Of a stretch of DNA of 33,821 nucleotides, positions 8,095 to 17,018 are shown piece after piece (position 1 is the stretch's first letter; every line of letters begins with the position of its first letter). The stretch lies in NCBI GenBank assembly GCA_029053015.1, contig JAIDHX010000053.1, forward strand, positions 1-33,821, read 5' to 3'. Position numbers and translations under genes: made by a program. The notes beneath the pieces were generated by a model, which had not been told where the DNA came from, did not search any database, and worked only from the letters and a program-made list of their open reading frames with translations. This DNA is from Lachnospiraceae bacterium (GTDB lineage Bacteria; Bacillota; Clostridia; Lachnospirales; Lachnospiraceae).

Positions 8095-8709
8095 TTAAAA
8101 AAATTTTAACAGGCCGGTCATAATCCCCGGATTTATATAGCCCTCCAGCAGGCAGCCGAATACCAGTGCACCTATCAGGATTGGAAAACGCAGCGCCTTT
8201 TTGCGCAGAAGCAGGCTCTTGTCTTTCATCTCATGAAACTCTTGCAGCCTCTCCGGATAATAAATAGCTGTACAAAATTCACAGCTCCACTGCAGCAAGA
8301 GCAGCGCCGCCGGAAAATATACCAGAATCTGCGGAAACACGCCGGCAAGTATCAGCAGTATCCCTTTCAATCCATAGCGCAGCATGGACGCCATCACCAG
8401 CATGCCAAAGGACACGCCAAGCCATGCGGTTCCCGTCCACGCTGCCGCCAGACCAAGCCATGTCGTAGAAAGCACCGCAAGTATCAGCGCTGTTCCCACC
8501 CGTTTTTGCAAAAGATACAGAAAAAAGGCATGTTTGTCAACACCGGAGTATTTCATATCGTACAAAGTATACTCACTCAAAAGACCGGTATTGTACAGCA
8601 ATGCCTTTTTTCCCATATTCATAAGCACAAGTCCTGCTACAAAGCCCACTGCGGCAATGACTGCAAGCACTTTGCCCTGCTTTAATTCTGCCTGTCTGAA
8701 CCAACGCAT
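8095..8709 (-). CDS. spoIIM: Stage II sporulation protein M (SpoIIM)
   Basis: A 204-residue multi-pass membrane protein with about five hydrophobic segments. It is of SpoIIM length and has the family pattern of an N-terminal basic stretch, a hydrophobic helix ending LVLMNMGKKAL, a hydrophilic loop and four further helices. SpoIIM works with SpoIIP and SpoIID in septal peptidoglycan dissolution during engulfment, so its presence supports a spore former. The ATG at 8709 is preferred to the one at 8721 because GGGAG lies 5 bases before it. It is last in a run with the Nudix hydrolase and the aminotransferase, 105 bases after the former. Its stop is 6 bases from the aroF stop with no clear GC-rich terminator between. 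Confidence 0.88.
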   Translation of the reverse strand: MRWFRQAELKQGKVLAVIAAVGFVAGLVLMNMGKKALLYNTGLLSEYTLYDMKYSGVDKHAFFLYLLQKRVGTALILAVLSTTWLGLAAAWTGTAWLGVSFGMLVMASMLRYGLKGILLILAGVFPQILVYFPAALLLLQWSCEFCTAIYYPERLQEFHEMKDKSLLLRKKALRFPILIGALVFGCLLEGYINPGIMTGLLKFF

Positions 8710-8814
8710 TTTTGCTCCCATCTGCGTGCTCAGCGCACGCGCTCTTTCACCGACATTCGCCAGATTGTCCGTTACGCTCTATTTTATGATGGGAGAAAAA
8801 TGATTATGCCGGTA

Positions 8815-9351
8815 CTACAAATACTTATGCGCATAAGTCATGATTGCGCAGATTGTTTTGGAGTCCTGAATGGTACAGTTGTATATCATATCCATCAGTT
8901 CCTCCACGGTATGTGCTTCCACATTGATAAATTCGTCCTCATCTAAGTGCTGGTGGCTCGGTATCAATTTTTTTGCCACATAGATATCAATCTTCTCATT
9001 GCAGAAAGCAACCGTTGTACGGATGGTAATCAGAAAATCCAGTTCATCGGTACGGTATCCGGTTTCTTCCTCCAGCTCTCGTGCCGCTGCTGTCCGCGTG
9101 GGCTCATCCACGCCGTTCAGGCCTCCCGCCGGAACCTCCAGCGTATATCTGTCCAGCGCATTTCTATACTGGCGGACCATCAGTATTTTTCCGTCTTCCC
9201 TGACCGGAACCACTGCCGCCGCACCCTTATGCCCGATAAAATCCCACTTTACAATATTGCCGTTCGGCACCTGAACCGTATCCTGATAATAATCGATGAT
9301 AGCGCCCTTCTGTACCAAATCCCTGCTCAGTCTCTTAAATTCCTCTGCCAT
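8815..9351 (-). CDS. Nudix hydrolase, ADP-ribose pyrophosphatase type
   Basis: Hydrolyses a nucleoside diphosphate linked to another group, most likely ADP-ribose. The 178-residue protein has a complete Nudix box from G77 to Y99, with E83, the R91-E92-L93 core, E95-E96 and G98 in the required spacing. The preceding LEVPAGG stretch and the upstream QYRNAL segment are typical of the ADP-ribose group (NudF-like). A GGCAGGG site precedes the ATG. It starts 46 bases after the aminotransferase stop, so both are probably on one transcript. Substrate choice is family inference. Confidence 0.93.
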   Translation of the reverse strand: MAEEFKRLSRDLVQKGAIIDYYQDTVQVPNGNIVKWDFIGHKGAAAVVPVREDGKILMVRQYRNALDRYTLEVPAGGLNGVDEPTRTAAARELEEETGYRTDELDFLITIRTTVAFCNEKIDIYVAKKLIPSHQHLDEDEFINVEAHTVEELMDMIYNCTIQDSKTICAIMTYAHKYL

Positions 9352-9397
9352 AAGAACCCTGCCTTTCCCATCTTTCTGCCGTTTTCACGCGCCCAGA

Positions 9398-10684
9398 CTA
9401 TTTGCTCTCCAAAAGTTTTTCCACGCTTACCAGTTTGACGCAGAGTGTAAACAACTCTGCCGCCTGCGCCATTTCACCCGGCGTCGGGAAAGACGGTGCA
9501 ATGCGGATGTTGCTGTCCTTAGGGTCCTTGCCATAGGGATAGGTTGCACCCGCTCCGGTCATGACAACGCCCGCTTCCTTACATTTCGCCACAATTTGTT
9601 TTGCGCAGCCTTCCATAGCGTCAAATGAAATGAAATAGCCTCCCTTGGGCGGTATCCATGTAGCAATGCCCAGCCCGCCAAGCTCTCTCTCCAGGATACT
9701 GAGTACTGCTTCAAATTTGGGACGGATAATGTCCGCCTGCTTTTTCATCTGTGCCTTTAAACCGTTGATATCCTTAAAATACCTTACATGACGAAGCTGA
9801 TTAATCTTGTCGTATCCAATGGTCTGAATTGTCATGGACTTTTTGATAAACTCCAAATTTTTAGGAGAAGACGCCACAGCCGCAATGCCCGCGCCTGAGA
9901 AAGTCACTTTAGAAGTTGAAACAAATTCATAAACCATATCCGGATTGCCTGCTTTTTCACACTCACCGAAAATTTCCAAAAGTTCATCCTGGGAATCCTC
10001 GTAGAGATGGTGAATGGCGTAGGCATTATCCCAGTAAATTCTAAAATCCTCCGCAGCCGGTGCAAGCGCTGCCAGACGTCTCACGGTCTCATCGGAGTAA
10101 GTGATGCCCTGCGGATTGGAATACTTCGGCACACACCAAATTCCCTTCACGGTTTCATCATGATTCACATACTGCTCTACCAAATACATATCAGGTCCGT
10201 CTGCGGTCATGGGAATGGGAACCATCTCAATTCCAAAATGCTCCGTAATCGCAAAATGTCTGTCATATCCCGGCACCGGACACAAAAACTTCACCTTGTC
10301 CAGTTTGCACCACGGGGTACTTCCGCAGACACCATGCGTCATGGAACGGGATACCGCATCATACATAAGGGACAAACTCGCATTGCCACAGACAATTACA
10401 TTTTCGGCAGGAACGCCTATCATGGCACCCATAAGCGCCTTTGCCTCCGGAATACCATCCATAAGACCGTAATTACGGCAGTCCACACCGCCCTCCGTCC
10501 GCAAATCACTGTCCGCACCCAGCACGTCCATAATCGGCATGGTCATGTTAAGCTGTGTTTCCGAAGGCTTCCCTCTGGACATATCCAGCTTCAGCCCCAT
10601 GCCCTTTGCCTCTTCATATGCCTGATTCAGTTCCTCTCTAAGCGCTTCCAGTTCAGTCCTGTCCATTTCCTGATATGCTTTCAT
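9398..10684 (-). CDS. PLP-dependent aminotransferase, aspartate aminotransferase-like (PF12897 type)
   Basis: A 428-residue fold-type I PLP enzyme. The catalytic lysine is K259 in STSKVTFSG, and the IYWDNAYA segment contains the PLP-ring aspartate. N-terminal features such as DMSRGKPSE and YGLMDGIPEAK match the atypical aspartate aminotransferase group rather than the classic AspC group. It probably transfers the amino group between aspartate and 2-oxoglutarate, but the exact substrate is not proven by sequence. The ATG at 10684 is chosen because GGAAAAG precedes it. An in-frame start 30 bases earlier lacks a site. It is the first gene of a minus-strand run with the Nudix gene and spoIIM. Confidence 0.9.
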   Translation of the reverse strand: MKAYQEMDRTELEALREELNQAYEEAKGMGLKLDMSRGKPSETQLNMTMPIMDVLGADSDLRTEGGVDCRNYGLMDGIPEAKALMGAMIGVPAENVIVCGNASLSLMYDAVSRSMTHGVCGSTPWCKLDKVKFLCPVPGYDRHFAITEHFGIEMVPIPMTADGPDMYLVEQYVNHDETVKGIWCVPKYSNPQGITYSDETVRRLAALAPAAEDFRIYWDNAYAIHHLYEDSQDELLEIFGECEKAGNPDMVYEFVSTSKVTFSGAGIAAVASSPKNLEFIKKSMTIQTIGYDKINQLRHVRYFKDINGLKAQMKKQADIIRPKFEAVLSILERELGGLGIATWIPPKGGYFISFDAMEGCAKQIVAKCKEAGVVMTGAGATYPYGKDPKDSNIRIAPSFPTPGEMAQAAELFTLCVKLVSVEKLLESK

Positions 10685-10790
10685 CTTATTCTTTTCCTTT
10701 CCACTTTGGCGCACAGGGAACCATCCCCGCCGCCGTGCTCTTTCTCTTTATCCGATTGGATAATCGTATACAATCATACACGCCTTGTAT

Positions 10791-10819
10791 ATTCTACTAT
10801 ATTGCAAAAGCGAACACAA
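10791..10819 (-). promoter_or_regulatory. Promoter candidate of the aminotransferase run
   Basis: On the minus strand TTGTGT (10814-10819) is 17 bases from TAGAAT (10791-10796), about 107 bases before the aminotransferase start. Both hexamers are close to sigma-A consensus. The leader has no feature I recognise. Confidence 0.6.
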
Positions 10820-10934
10820 GCAAAAGTTTTATTTTTTATTATAAAAACTTAGATTATTCTTTCCATACTTTTATTTTCAGGAATACATGCAGGATTTTAG
10901 ATTTAATTTACTACCGCTTTACTACTTTATAAGC

Positions 10935-10940
10935 TATAAT
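10935..10940 (+). promoter_or_regulatory. -10 element candidate for the HD-domain gene
   Basis: A perfect TATAAT lies 43 bases before the start of the HD-domain gene. No convincing -35 hexamer is present at 16-18 bases, and the A+T-rich surroundings make a chance match possible. Confidence 0.4.
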
Positions 10941-10982
10941 CATGATTAGCATATAGTAAAACAGAAACGGAGGCCGTCTGCA

Positions 10983-11666
10983 ATGATAGAAGAAGTAAGA
11001 AAACAAGTATGTAAATTATTAGACAAGGATAATTCCGGTCATGGAATGGAACATGTTGATAGAGTATTGCGTTTATCTTTGAAGTTTGCCGAAAGAGAAA
11101 ATGCAGATAAAAATGCAGTTGCTTTCATCGCATTATTGCATGATGTTGATGATTATAAACTATTTGGAACGGAAAGCGCTGATAATTTAACAAATGCCAA
11201 AAATATTTTAGAACAATGTTCTATAACAGACACTATGAAAGAACAAGTTTTAGATGCTATTAAAACGATTGGTTACAGCAAAAGATTAAAAGGCATTCGT
11301 CCAATCACACTTGAGGGCATGATAGTATCAGATGCGGATATGTGTGACAGTATTGGCGCTACAGGGATACTTCGCAGTTATCAATATAATTTAGCCCATG
11401 GCAATGTATTTTTTGATAAAAATATATACCCTGCATTAAATATGTCTGCGGCGGATTATATGGCGAAAAAAGCAGGAACTGTTGTTACTCATATGTTTGA
11501 AAAATTACTAAAACTAAAGGATTTGATGCTGACCGATTCCGGGAAAAAAGAAGCAATAGAAAGACATCATATCATGATCGACTTTCTCTATCATTTTTTT
11601 GAAGAAGAAAATGTTCCGGAGTGGATTGATTATTTAGACCATTATTTAAACGAAAACAAAAAATAA
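10983..11666 (+). CDS. HD-domain phosphohydrolase
   Basis: A 227-residue soluble protein of the HD superfamily, metal-dependent phosphohydrolases that often act on nucleotides. H20 and H24 are in the first helix motif HGMEHVDRV, H53-D54 form the signature in LLHDVDD, and a late aspartate lies in IVSDADMCDSIG. Overall it resembles YedJ-like HD hydrolases. GGAGG sits 9 bases before the ATG. Codon choice is strikingly A+T rich (TTA, ATA, AAA, GAT) against the CTG- and GCC-rich neighbours, and it is the only plus-strand gene between about 8.1 kb and the right edge. That suggests separate acquisition, an inference. The substrate is unknown. Confidence 0.85.
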   Translation: MIEEVRKQVCKLLDKDNSGHGMEHVDRVLRLSLKFAERENADKNAVAFIALLHDVDDYKLFGTESADNLTNAKNILEQCSITDTMKEQVLDAIKTIGYSKRLKGIRPITLEGMIVSDADMCDSIGATGILRSYQYNLAHGNVFFDKNIYPALNMSAADYMAKKAGTVVTHMFEKLLKLKDLMLTDSGKKEAIERHHIMIDFLYHFFEEENVPEWIDYLDHYLNENKK

Positions 11667-11683
11667 TGAAATATTTACGCGAA

Positions 11684-11714
11684 AAAAGCGTAGGCGGATA
11701 CCGTCTACGCTTTT
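11684..11714. terminator. Bidirectional terminator between the HD gene and rny
   Basis: An AAAAGCGTAG stem continues through GCGG and pairs with CCGT-CTACGCTTTT across a 3-base loop. Arms are 11684-11697 and 11701-11714. T runs appear on both strands, so it can serve the plus-strand HD gene and the minus-strand rny gene. Confidence 0.85.
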
Positions 11715-11740
11715 GCTTCCTATTCGATATTCAATTTACA

Positions 11741-13297
11741 TTACTTAGCATAATCAATTACGCGGCTTTCACGGATAACATTGACTTTGATTTGTCCGGG
11801 ATATTCCAGTTCAGCTTCAATCTGCTTGGAAATATCTCTCGCCAATACTACCATGTCAGCATCCGTAATCTGCTCAGGAACTACCATTACGCGAATTTCC
11901 CGACCTGCCTGAATAGCAAAAGATTTGTCAACACCTTTGAAATTGTTTGTGATTTCTTCTAATTGTCTTAATCTGCTAGTGTAGGTTTCCAGTGTTTCCC
12001 TTCTAGCGCCCGGTCTTGCAGCGGATATTGTATCAGCAGCTTGTACAATACATGCAATCAGGGATGTAGCTTCCACGTCGCCGTGGTGGGATTCAACCGC
12101 ATTGATTACGGTTGCATTCTCCTTATACTTTCTGCAAAGCTCGGAACCTAACTGAATATGGGAACCTTCCATTTCATGGTCAACCGCTTTGCCGATATCG
12201 TGCAAAAGACCCGCACGTTTTGCAAGACGAACATCCAATCCCATCTCTGCCGCCAAAAGCCCTGACAACTGAGCAACTTCTATCGAATGTTTTAATGCAT
12301 TCTGCCCATAACTGGTTCTGAATTTCATCTTACCAAGTAATTTTACGAGTTCAGGGTGAATACCATGTACGCCAACCTCAAGGGTAGCAGCTTCACCTTC
12401 CTCTTTAATCATTACCTCTACTTCCCTCTGCGCCTTTTCTACCATTTCTTCAATTCTGGCAGGATGGATACGTCCATCTACAATCAGCTTTTCAAGGGCA
12501 ATTCTTGCAACCTCGCGGCGGATGGGATCAAATCCTGACAGAATAACTGCCTCCGGTGTATCATCGATAATTAAATCAACACCCGTCATCGTCTCCAATG
12601 TACGGATATTGCGTCCTTCCCTGCCGATAATACGACCCTTCATCTCATCGCTCGGAAGCTGTACGACGGAGATGGTAGTCTCAGAGACATGATCTGCTGC
12701 GCATCTCTGAATTGCATTTACTACATACTCCTTCGCCTTTTTGTCTGCTTCTTCTTTGGCCCGACTTTCCATTTCTTTAATCATCACGGCCGTTTCATGT
12801 TTCACTTCATCTTCAACAATTTTCAACAAATACTCTTTTGCCTGTTCAGAGGTTAATCCGGAAATTCTCTCCAGTTCCTGTACGCGCTGTTCGTTCAGCT
12901 TTGACACTTCTGCCTTCATCTTGTTTAAAGACTCTTCGCGCTGTGCCAGACTTGCTTCTTTGCGTTCAATAGCATCCGCTTTTTTATCGATGTTCTCTTC
13001 CTTCTGCTGAACCCTTCGCTCATAACGCTGCGCTTCCGCCCTGCGCTCCTTGATTTCTTTGTCGAGTTCATTCTTGGTCTTAATGGACTCTTCCTTGATT
13101 TCAAGCAGCGACTCGCGTTTCTTGGCTTCTGCGGTCTTTAAAGCTTCATCGATAATCTCTCTCGCTTTGACTTCTGCATCGCCCAACTTCGCTTCCACGT
13201 ATTTTTTACGCCGCTCAGTTGCAATCTTTGCAGTCACCGGAATCGAGATGACAAGCGTAACCACTATTGCTCCCAAAGCACACAATACATACCACAT
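11741..13297 (-). CDS. rny: Ribonuclease Y
   Basis: Membrane-anchored endoribonuclease that starts mRNA decay in many Firmicutes. The 518-residue protein has the full architecture: an N-terminal membrane helix from residue 2 on, a long charged coiled coil to roughly residue 190, a KH RNA-binding domain containing [11 protein letters not shown], and an HD domain with [12 protein letters not shown]. The ATG at 13297 is chosen because AAGGAGG precedes it and the family N-terminus MWYVL begins there. An in-frame upstream start has no membrane character. The ribosome binding site lies in a small GGAG-GTG-CTCC inverted repeat. It has its own promoter at 13457-13485 and follows recX. Confidence 0.97.
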   Translation of the reverse strand: MWYVLCALGAIVVTLVISIPVTAKIATERRKKYVEAKLGDAEVKAREIIDEALKTAEAKKRESLLEIKEESIKTKNELDKEIKERRAEAQRYERRVQQKEENIDKKADAIERKEASLAQREESLNKMKAEVSKLNEQRVQELERISGLTSEQAKEYLLKIVEDEVKHETAVMIKEMESRAKEEADKKAKEYVVNAIQRCAADHVSETTISVVQLPSDEMKGRIIGREGRNIRTLETMTGVDLIIDDTPEAVILSGFDPIRREVARIALEKLIVDGRIHPARIEEMVEKAQREVEVMIKEEGEAATLEVGVHGIHPELVKLLGKMKFRTSYGQNALKHSIEVAQLSGLLAAEMGLDVRLAKRAGLLHDIGKAVDHEMEGSHIQLGSELCRKYKENATVINAVESHHGDVEATSLIACIVQAADTISAARPGARRETLETYTSRLRQLEEITNNFKGVDKSFAIQAGREIRVMVVPEQITDADMVVLARDISKQIEAELEYPGQIKVNVIRESRVIDYAK

Positions 13298-13456
13298 GTA
13301 CAGGAGCACCTCCTTATTAAGTTTTCGTGCATGGTCCTTGGACCAAAACATAACGCCGAAACGTCATGCCAAATCTATTATAGAATGTATGTATATGCCG
13401 TTTTTTTGCAAAGAAAAACACGACGCACATTCTAAATGCAATTTTACAACACTTAA

Positions 13457-13485
13457 ATTTTAAATTAAAATGGTGCTCATGTCAA
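13457..13485 (-). promoter_or_regulatory. Promoter of rny
   Basis: On the minus strand a perfect TTGACA (13480-13485) is followed after 17 bases by TAAAAT (13457-13462). The start codon is about 160 bases downstream, giving a long leader. The promoter lies just after the recX stop. Confidence 0.8.
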
Positions 13486-13528
13486 GCGTAAGTGATATCT
13501 TTACCCTGAACTTTACACAAAACTTAGT

Positions 13529-14137
13529 TTATTTTAACAGCATCCTTCGTATTTTGTCCCCGTCAAAGCCCTTTCGCGCTAAAAAAACATACATTTTCTG
13601 CAATTCTTTCCTGTCCGCTGTTTCCACATCAAAATGCTTTTTGACAAGCAGCGCCTTTATCTGCTCCTCTTCGTCCTGTACGTTGCCCTCGCTCTCCCAT
13701 TGCATCCACGCACTTGCAATCGTCTCTGCGGAAATCCCTTTTTGCAGCAAATCGTTCTCTATCCGCCGCCTGCTCTTGCGCTCATGGCTGCATACAATGA
13801 AACTCTCCGCATAACGCAAATCGTCAATATAGCGCTCGGAAGCGGCATAATCAAGCGCTTCCTCTATCACCTGCTCCGGATATCCGCCCTGCTTTAACTT
13901 GAGCTTAAGCTGTTCACGGGTATAATCCCGCGATTTTATCAAATTCATGCAGCGCAGCTTTGCCCGCTTGGGAAGTACCTCGCAGACCAGCTCCTCATAT
14001 ATCTTTTCCTCGATGGGCTCGCCTTCCCGCAAACCATACTTTCGCAGTTCGCCCTTGTACAGGACAAAGGCGGACTGCTCATCAATATATACTTTTACTC
14101 TGGAAGCCGACACCTCCGAAAGCCTCGTCACAATCAT
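13529..14137 (-). CDS. recX: Regulatory protein RecX
   Basis: A 202-residue protein that modulates RecA filament growth. It shows the RecX pattern of three-helix repeats: the CMNLIKSRDYTREQLKLKL segment, the ALDYAASERYIDDLRYAESF segment, and SRRRIENDLLQKGIS. The ATG at 14137 is preferred because GAGAGG lies upstream. A TTG nine bases earlier is possible. It begins 62 bases after the recA stop on the same strand, the usual recA-recX arrangement, so it is probably under the recA promoter and SOS control. No terminator was seen between recA and recX. Confidence 0.92.
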   Translation of the reverse strand: MIVTRLSEVSASRVKVYIDEQSAFVLYKGELRKYGLREGEPIEEKIYEELVCEVLPKRAKLRCMNLIKSRDYTREQLKLKLKQGGYPEQVIEEALDYAASERYIDDLRYAESFIVCSHERKSRRRIENDLLQKGISAETIASAWMQWESEGNVQDEEEQIKALLVKKHFDVETADRKELQKMYVFLARKGFDGDKIRRMLLK

Positions 14138-14199
14138 GGCTGTCAACCTCTCTTAAACTGCTTTCACAGGCAAACGTTTTACTTTCTGCCTCCAGTTCT

Positions 14200-15312
14200 C
14201 TATTCTTTGGAGGTCTTCTGCTCTTTGGAAGCCTTTGCTTCTAAAGCTTTTTGTTCCTTAGCCGCCTTTGTATCATTACCCTTTAACTCCTCGGGCTTTT
14301 CTGCCGGCACTTTATCCGCACTCAGTCCGTAATGAGCCCGCACCTTTCCCTCTACCTCAGCGCAGACATCGGGATTACTCTTTAAATACAACTTGGCATT
14401 TTCCCTGCCCTGTCCTATTTTATTGCCCTCATAAGCATACCATGCGCCGGATTTATTGATAACGCCAATCTCAGCCGCCAAATCCAGTATATCTCCTGCC
14501 ATCGATATGCCTTCGCCAAACATGATGTCAAACTCTGCTTCCTTGAAAGGCGGCGCTATTTTATTTTTCACTACTTTAACCCTTGTCCTGTTGCCGATAA
14601 CCTCTCCGCCCTGCTTTAAAGACTCAATGCGGCGCACATCCAGACGCACAGAGGAATAAAATTTCAGTGCACGGCCGCCGGTCGTAGTCTCGGGATTGCC
14701 GAACATAATACCAACCTTTTCCCTGAGCTGATTGATAAACACAACCGTACAGTTTGATTTACTGATAACCGAAGTCAGCTTTCTCAGTGCCTGAGACATA
14801 AGCCTTGCCTGCAGTCCTACATGGGAATCTCCCATATCGCCTTCGATTTCCGCCTTGGGCACTAATGCCGCTACCGAGTCCACCACCACGATATCAATAG
14901 CGCCGGAACGCACCATCGTCTCCGTAATCTCCAATGCCTGCTCACCGCTGTCCGGCTGCGATATGTAGAGGTTGTCTATATCTACGCCTATATTTTTTGC
15001 ATAGACAGGATCCAGCGCGTGCTCCGCATCGATAAATCCTGCGATACCGCCGCGCTTTTGTACCTCTGCAATCATGTGCAGGGTCACTGTCGTCTTACCA
15101 CTGGACTCCGGACCATAAATCTCTACAATCCTCCCCTTCGGAATACCACCAAGTCCCAATGCCACATCAAGGCTTAGAGAACCTGTGGGGATAGTTTCTA
15201 CATTCATCTGTGCCGCAGGGTCGCCCAGCTTCATGACAGCTCCCTTACCATACTGCTTTTCAATCTGCACAAGTGCAGCATCCAATGCTTTTAACTTCTC
15301 TTCTCTTTCCAT
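14200..15312 (-). CDS. recA: Recombinase RecA
   Basis: DNA strand-exchange and SOS co-protease protein. The Walker A motif GPESSGKT is at residues 67-74, the IDAEHALDP segment follows, and FINQLREK is present in the central core. Length is 370 residues. The last 35 or so form a low-complexity Lys/Glu/Ala/Ser tail with repeats of KEQK, longer than a typical acidic RecA tail and rich in lysine. GAGG lies upstream of the ATG. Transcription likely starts from 15525-15553, which carries LexA-box palindromes, leaving a leader of about 200 bases. Downstream are recX and rny. Confidence 0.98.
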   Translation of the reverse strand: MEREEKLKALDAALVQIEKQYGKGAVMKLGDPAAQMNVETIPTGSLSLDVALGLGGIPKGRIVEIYGPESSGKTTVTLHMIAEVQKRGGIAGFIDAEHALDPVYAKNIGVDIDNLYISQPDSGEQALEITETMVRSGAIDIVVVDSVAALVPKAEIEGDMGDSHVGLQARLMSQALRKLTSVISKSNCTVVFINQLREKVGIMFGNPETTTGGRALKFYSSVRLDVRRIESLKQGGEVIGNRTRVKVVKNKIAPPFKEAEFDIMFGEGISMAGDILDLAAEIGVINKSGAWYAYEGNKIGQGRENAKLYLKSNPDVCAEVEGKVRAHYGLSADKVPAEKPEELKGNDTKAAKEQKALEAKASKEQKTSKE

Positions 15313-15501
15313 ATTGATTCATCCTCATTTCTGCACTGCTTCCTATTTACCCTGCAAAAAAGATATGCACAGGCTGTCTTGTGTCAGGCAGCGCGCTGAC
15401 AAAAAATAATTTCACTTACTATTTACATCAAGTCAATGATATCGGATTTGTTGCCCTACAGATTATGTTATATTCTTCCTCTTATGCAAACCCTCATTTA
15501 T

Positions 15502-15513
15502 GAACAAGCGTTC
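15502..15513. promoter_or_regulatory. LexA (SOS) box 2 upstream of recA
   Basis: GAACAAGCGTTC has perfect GAAC-N4-GTTC symmetry, the LexA operator pattern of Clostridia and relatives. It lies about 12 bases downstream of the -10 element, around or just beyond the expected transcription start. Confidence 0.8.
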
Positions 15514-15524
15514 TGTATAGAATC

Positions 15525-15553
15525 AGAATAAAACATTTGTTCTGTTTTGTCAA
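15525..15553 (-). promoter_or_regulatory. recA promoter with LexA box 1 in the spacer
   Basis: A perfect TTGACA (15548-15553) is 17 bases from TATTCT (15525-15530). The spacer (15531-15547) contains GAACAAATGTTT, one base from a full GAAC-N4-GTTC palindrome (15531-15542). A LexA dimer bound here would block the promoter directly. Confidence 0.85.
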
Positions 15554-15619
15554 TCCTTTTTTATTATAAGCTATTCAAAGTACAATAATCCACCCTTTTA
15601 GGCTGTGTTCCCCCAATTT

Positions 15620-16504
15620 TTATTTCACAGCATATTTATCAAAGCACCTCTCCGCCTCCTCCTCGGAAATGGCAAACACCTGCTTCAGTTTCCCCACCGT
15701 CTCTTCCCTGCTCTTCCCCCCTTCCATGCTGATTGCCACCAGCATCTCCATGCGGCCTTCCGTGTATCCTTCTGCATGTCCCGCTGCACACCCCTCTGTG
15801 TATCCTTCCTTTCTACCCTCTTCCCTCTCATAAGCATCCTGCGCCCTTCTGTCCCGCCGCGCCTTCAGGTACATCTCATAGCGCGCACGCAGCTTCCCCC
15901 TCAGATTCAGCAGCTTCAGTTCCTTTACCGCCTCCAGTATCCCTGCGTTTTTCGTCCCGGCCTTCAGCATGTCCAAATCCTCCTCGCTCTCCGCATTGAA
16001 AAAACGTATCCATTCCTCCAGGGGGCCGTTTCCCCTTAACTCCTTGTTCAGCTCCAGCACATGTATCTCAAAGGCGTCCGAAAACTCGCCGCCTCCCCTG
16101 TCCCGCAGACGGTATACCCTGTGGTACTCCTCACTGTCCGTCAGCGGAAAGTCAAGGATACTGATGCACACACAGCGCTTCAGCCTGTCGTAATCCTCCC
16201 CGAAACGGAGCTCCGACGTGTACATCTTTGACAGGTAGAAAAGCTGCCTTTTGTCCCAGAACCGGCTCATCTTCACCTGCAGCTCTATGTCAATTTTCGT
16301 GTCATCGTTCATCTCCGCCAGCACATCCAGAATGCCAAGCTTCTGGTTTTTGTACCGCTTCCACAGGAAGGTGCCGGCAAGGCGCAGCGACCTTATCTGT
16401 TCGGTCGGTATCCCCAGCACGTCGCTGATAAAATGCCTTAACACCACTGTGTTGGACAGCAGCTCCTTTAGGCAGAAATCACTCTTTGGTGAAACAATTT
16501 TCAA
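15620..16504 (-). CDS. Rpn-family PD-(D/E)XK nuclease / putative transposase
   Basis: Members of this family (Rpn, YhgA-like, PF12784 group) are DNA endonucleases that raise recombination and are often labelled transposases. Residues 5-11 (SPKSDFC) start the family N-terminus. The nuclease core is seen as D60 in GILDV and E74-x-Q76 in the IDIELQVK strand. A long middle part follows. The C-terminal part has the family's Gly/Glu/Ala repeats (EGYTEGCAAGHAEGYTEG). The TTG at 16504 is chosen because AAAGGGG precedes it and because the promoter -10 lies at 16553-16558, which rules out the far upstream start. GTG at 16510 is an alternative. It lies downstream of two palindromic elements and just before the recA promoter. 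About 294 residues. Confidence 0.88.
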   Translation of the reverse strand: MKIVSPKSDFCLKELLSNTVVLRHFISDVLGIPTEQIRSLRLAGTFLWKRYKNQKLGILDVLAEMNDDTKIDIELQVKMSRFWDKRQLFYLSKMYTSELRFGEDYDRLKRCVCISILDFPLTDSEEYHRVYRLRDRGGGEFSDAFEIHVLELNKELRGNGPLEEWIRFFNAESEEDLDMLKAGTKNAGILEAVKELKLLNLRGKLRARYEMYLKARRDRRAQDAYEREEGRKEGYTEGCAAGHAEGYTEGRMEMLVAISMEGGKSREETVGKLKQVFAISEEEAERCFDKYAVK

Positions 16505-16552
16505 ACACACCCCTTTCCGACAGGAAAGCCATGATATGTTTCTGACAGGAAC

Positions 16553-16581
16553 ATTATACACGTTCTTTCGCTATCTTTCAA
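16553..16581 (-). promoter_or_regulatory. Promoter of the Rpn nuclease gene
   Basis: On the minus strand TTGAAA (16576-16581) is exactly 17 bases from a perfect TATAAT (16553-16558), giving a leader of about 40 bases before the TTG start. Confidence 0.8.
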
Positions 16582-16798
16582 TCTTTTTTCAGTTTCTTCT
16601 TTTATTTTGAAATAGGCCGGCGAAACGCCGTGATGCCGGGAGTAACCTCCGACACTTACAGCAACGGGACATTTGCGGAGCGCATGTTCCACTGCCATGG
16701 ATTGTAAAGGCAGAATGCCTTTGATGTGTTTACTATAGCAGAAAGGGAGCGGTTTGGCAAGGGGCAATATTGGGTTTTGCAGAAAGTCACGCCGACAT
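16582..16798. other. Non-coding stretch with a small hairpin
   Basis: No gene is supported between the Rpn promoter and hairpin copy B. A 7-bp hairpin with a 3-base loop lies at 16706-16722, and a looser inverted repeat lies around 16670-16692. An open frame reading leftward through here overlaps the Rpn promoter and start and has no recognisable character. Confidence 0.5.
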
Positions 16799-16921
16799 CG
16801 GAGTGGTATGTCTGTTCAGACACGCTCCCGCTCGGATAAAAACGCAGCGGTACGTAAGGCGCTAAAGGACAGCGCCTAAGTACCGGCGTTTTTAAACGGT
16901 CTGAACAGACATACCACTCCG
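16799..16921 (+). repeat. Long nested hairpin element, copy B
   Basis: Outer arms 16799-16821 and 16899-16921 are perfectly complementary over 23 bases. Inner parts follow the order of copy A: patch CGCTCCCGCTCGGA (16823-16836), stem 1 (16838-16845 with 16886-16893), AGCGGTACGTAAG (16846-16858), an apical stem (16857-16863 with 16871-16877), and CTAAGTACCG (16876-16885). The 13-mer and 10-mer are identical to copy A, while outer arms, stem 1 and apical stem differ in sequence but still pair. Confidence 0.85.
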
Positions 16922-17018
16922 CTGCCGGCTGAAAATGGCAAAAGCCAACCATACGGCACCCGTACCCCCGCCGTTTTTCTATACATTCCGCTTTCGCAGC
17001 AGGCTTCTCCATCACTTC

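Noticed and set aside
10007..10852. A long plus-strand open frame opposite the aminotransferase
   Set aside because: It is antisense to a clear PLP enzyme, has a His/Arg-rich composition typical of a shadow frame and no recognisable domain.
16501..16767. A leftward open frame covering the Rpn promoter and start
   Set aside because: It overlaps a strong promoter and the Rpn start, and shows no domain or ribosome binding site evidence.
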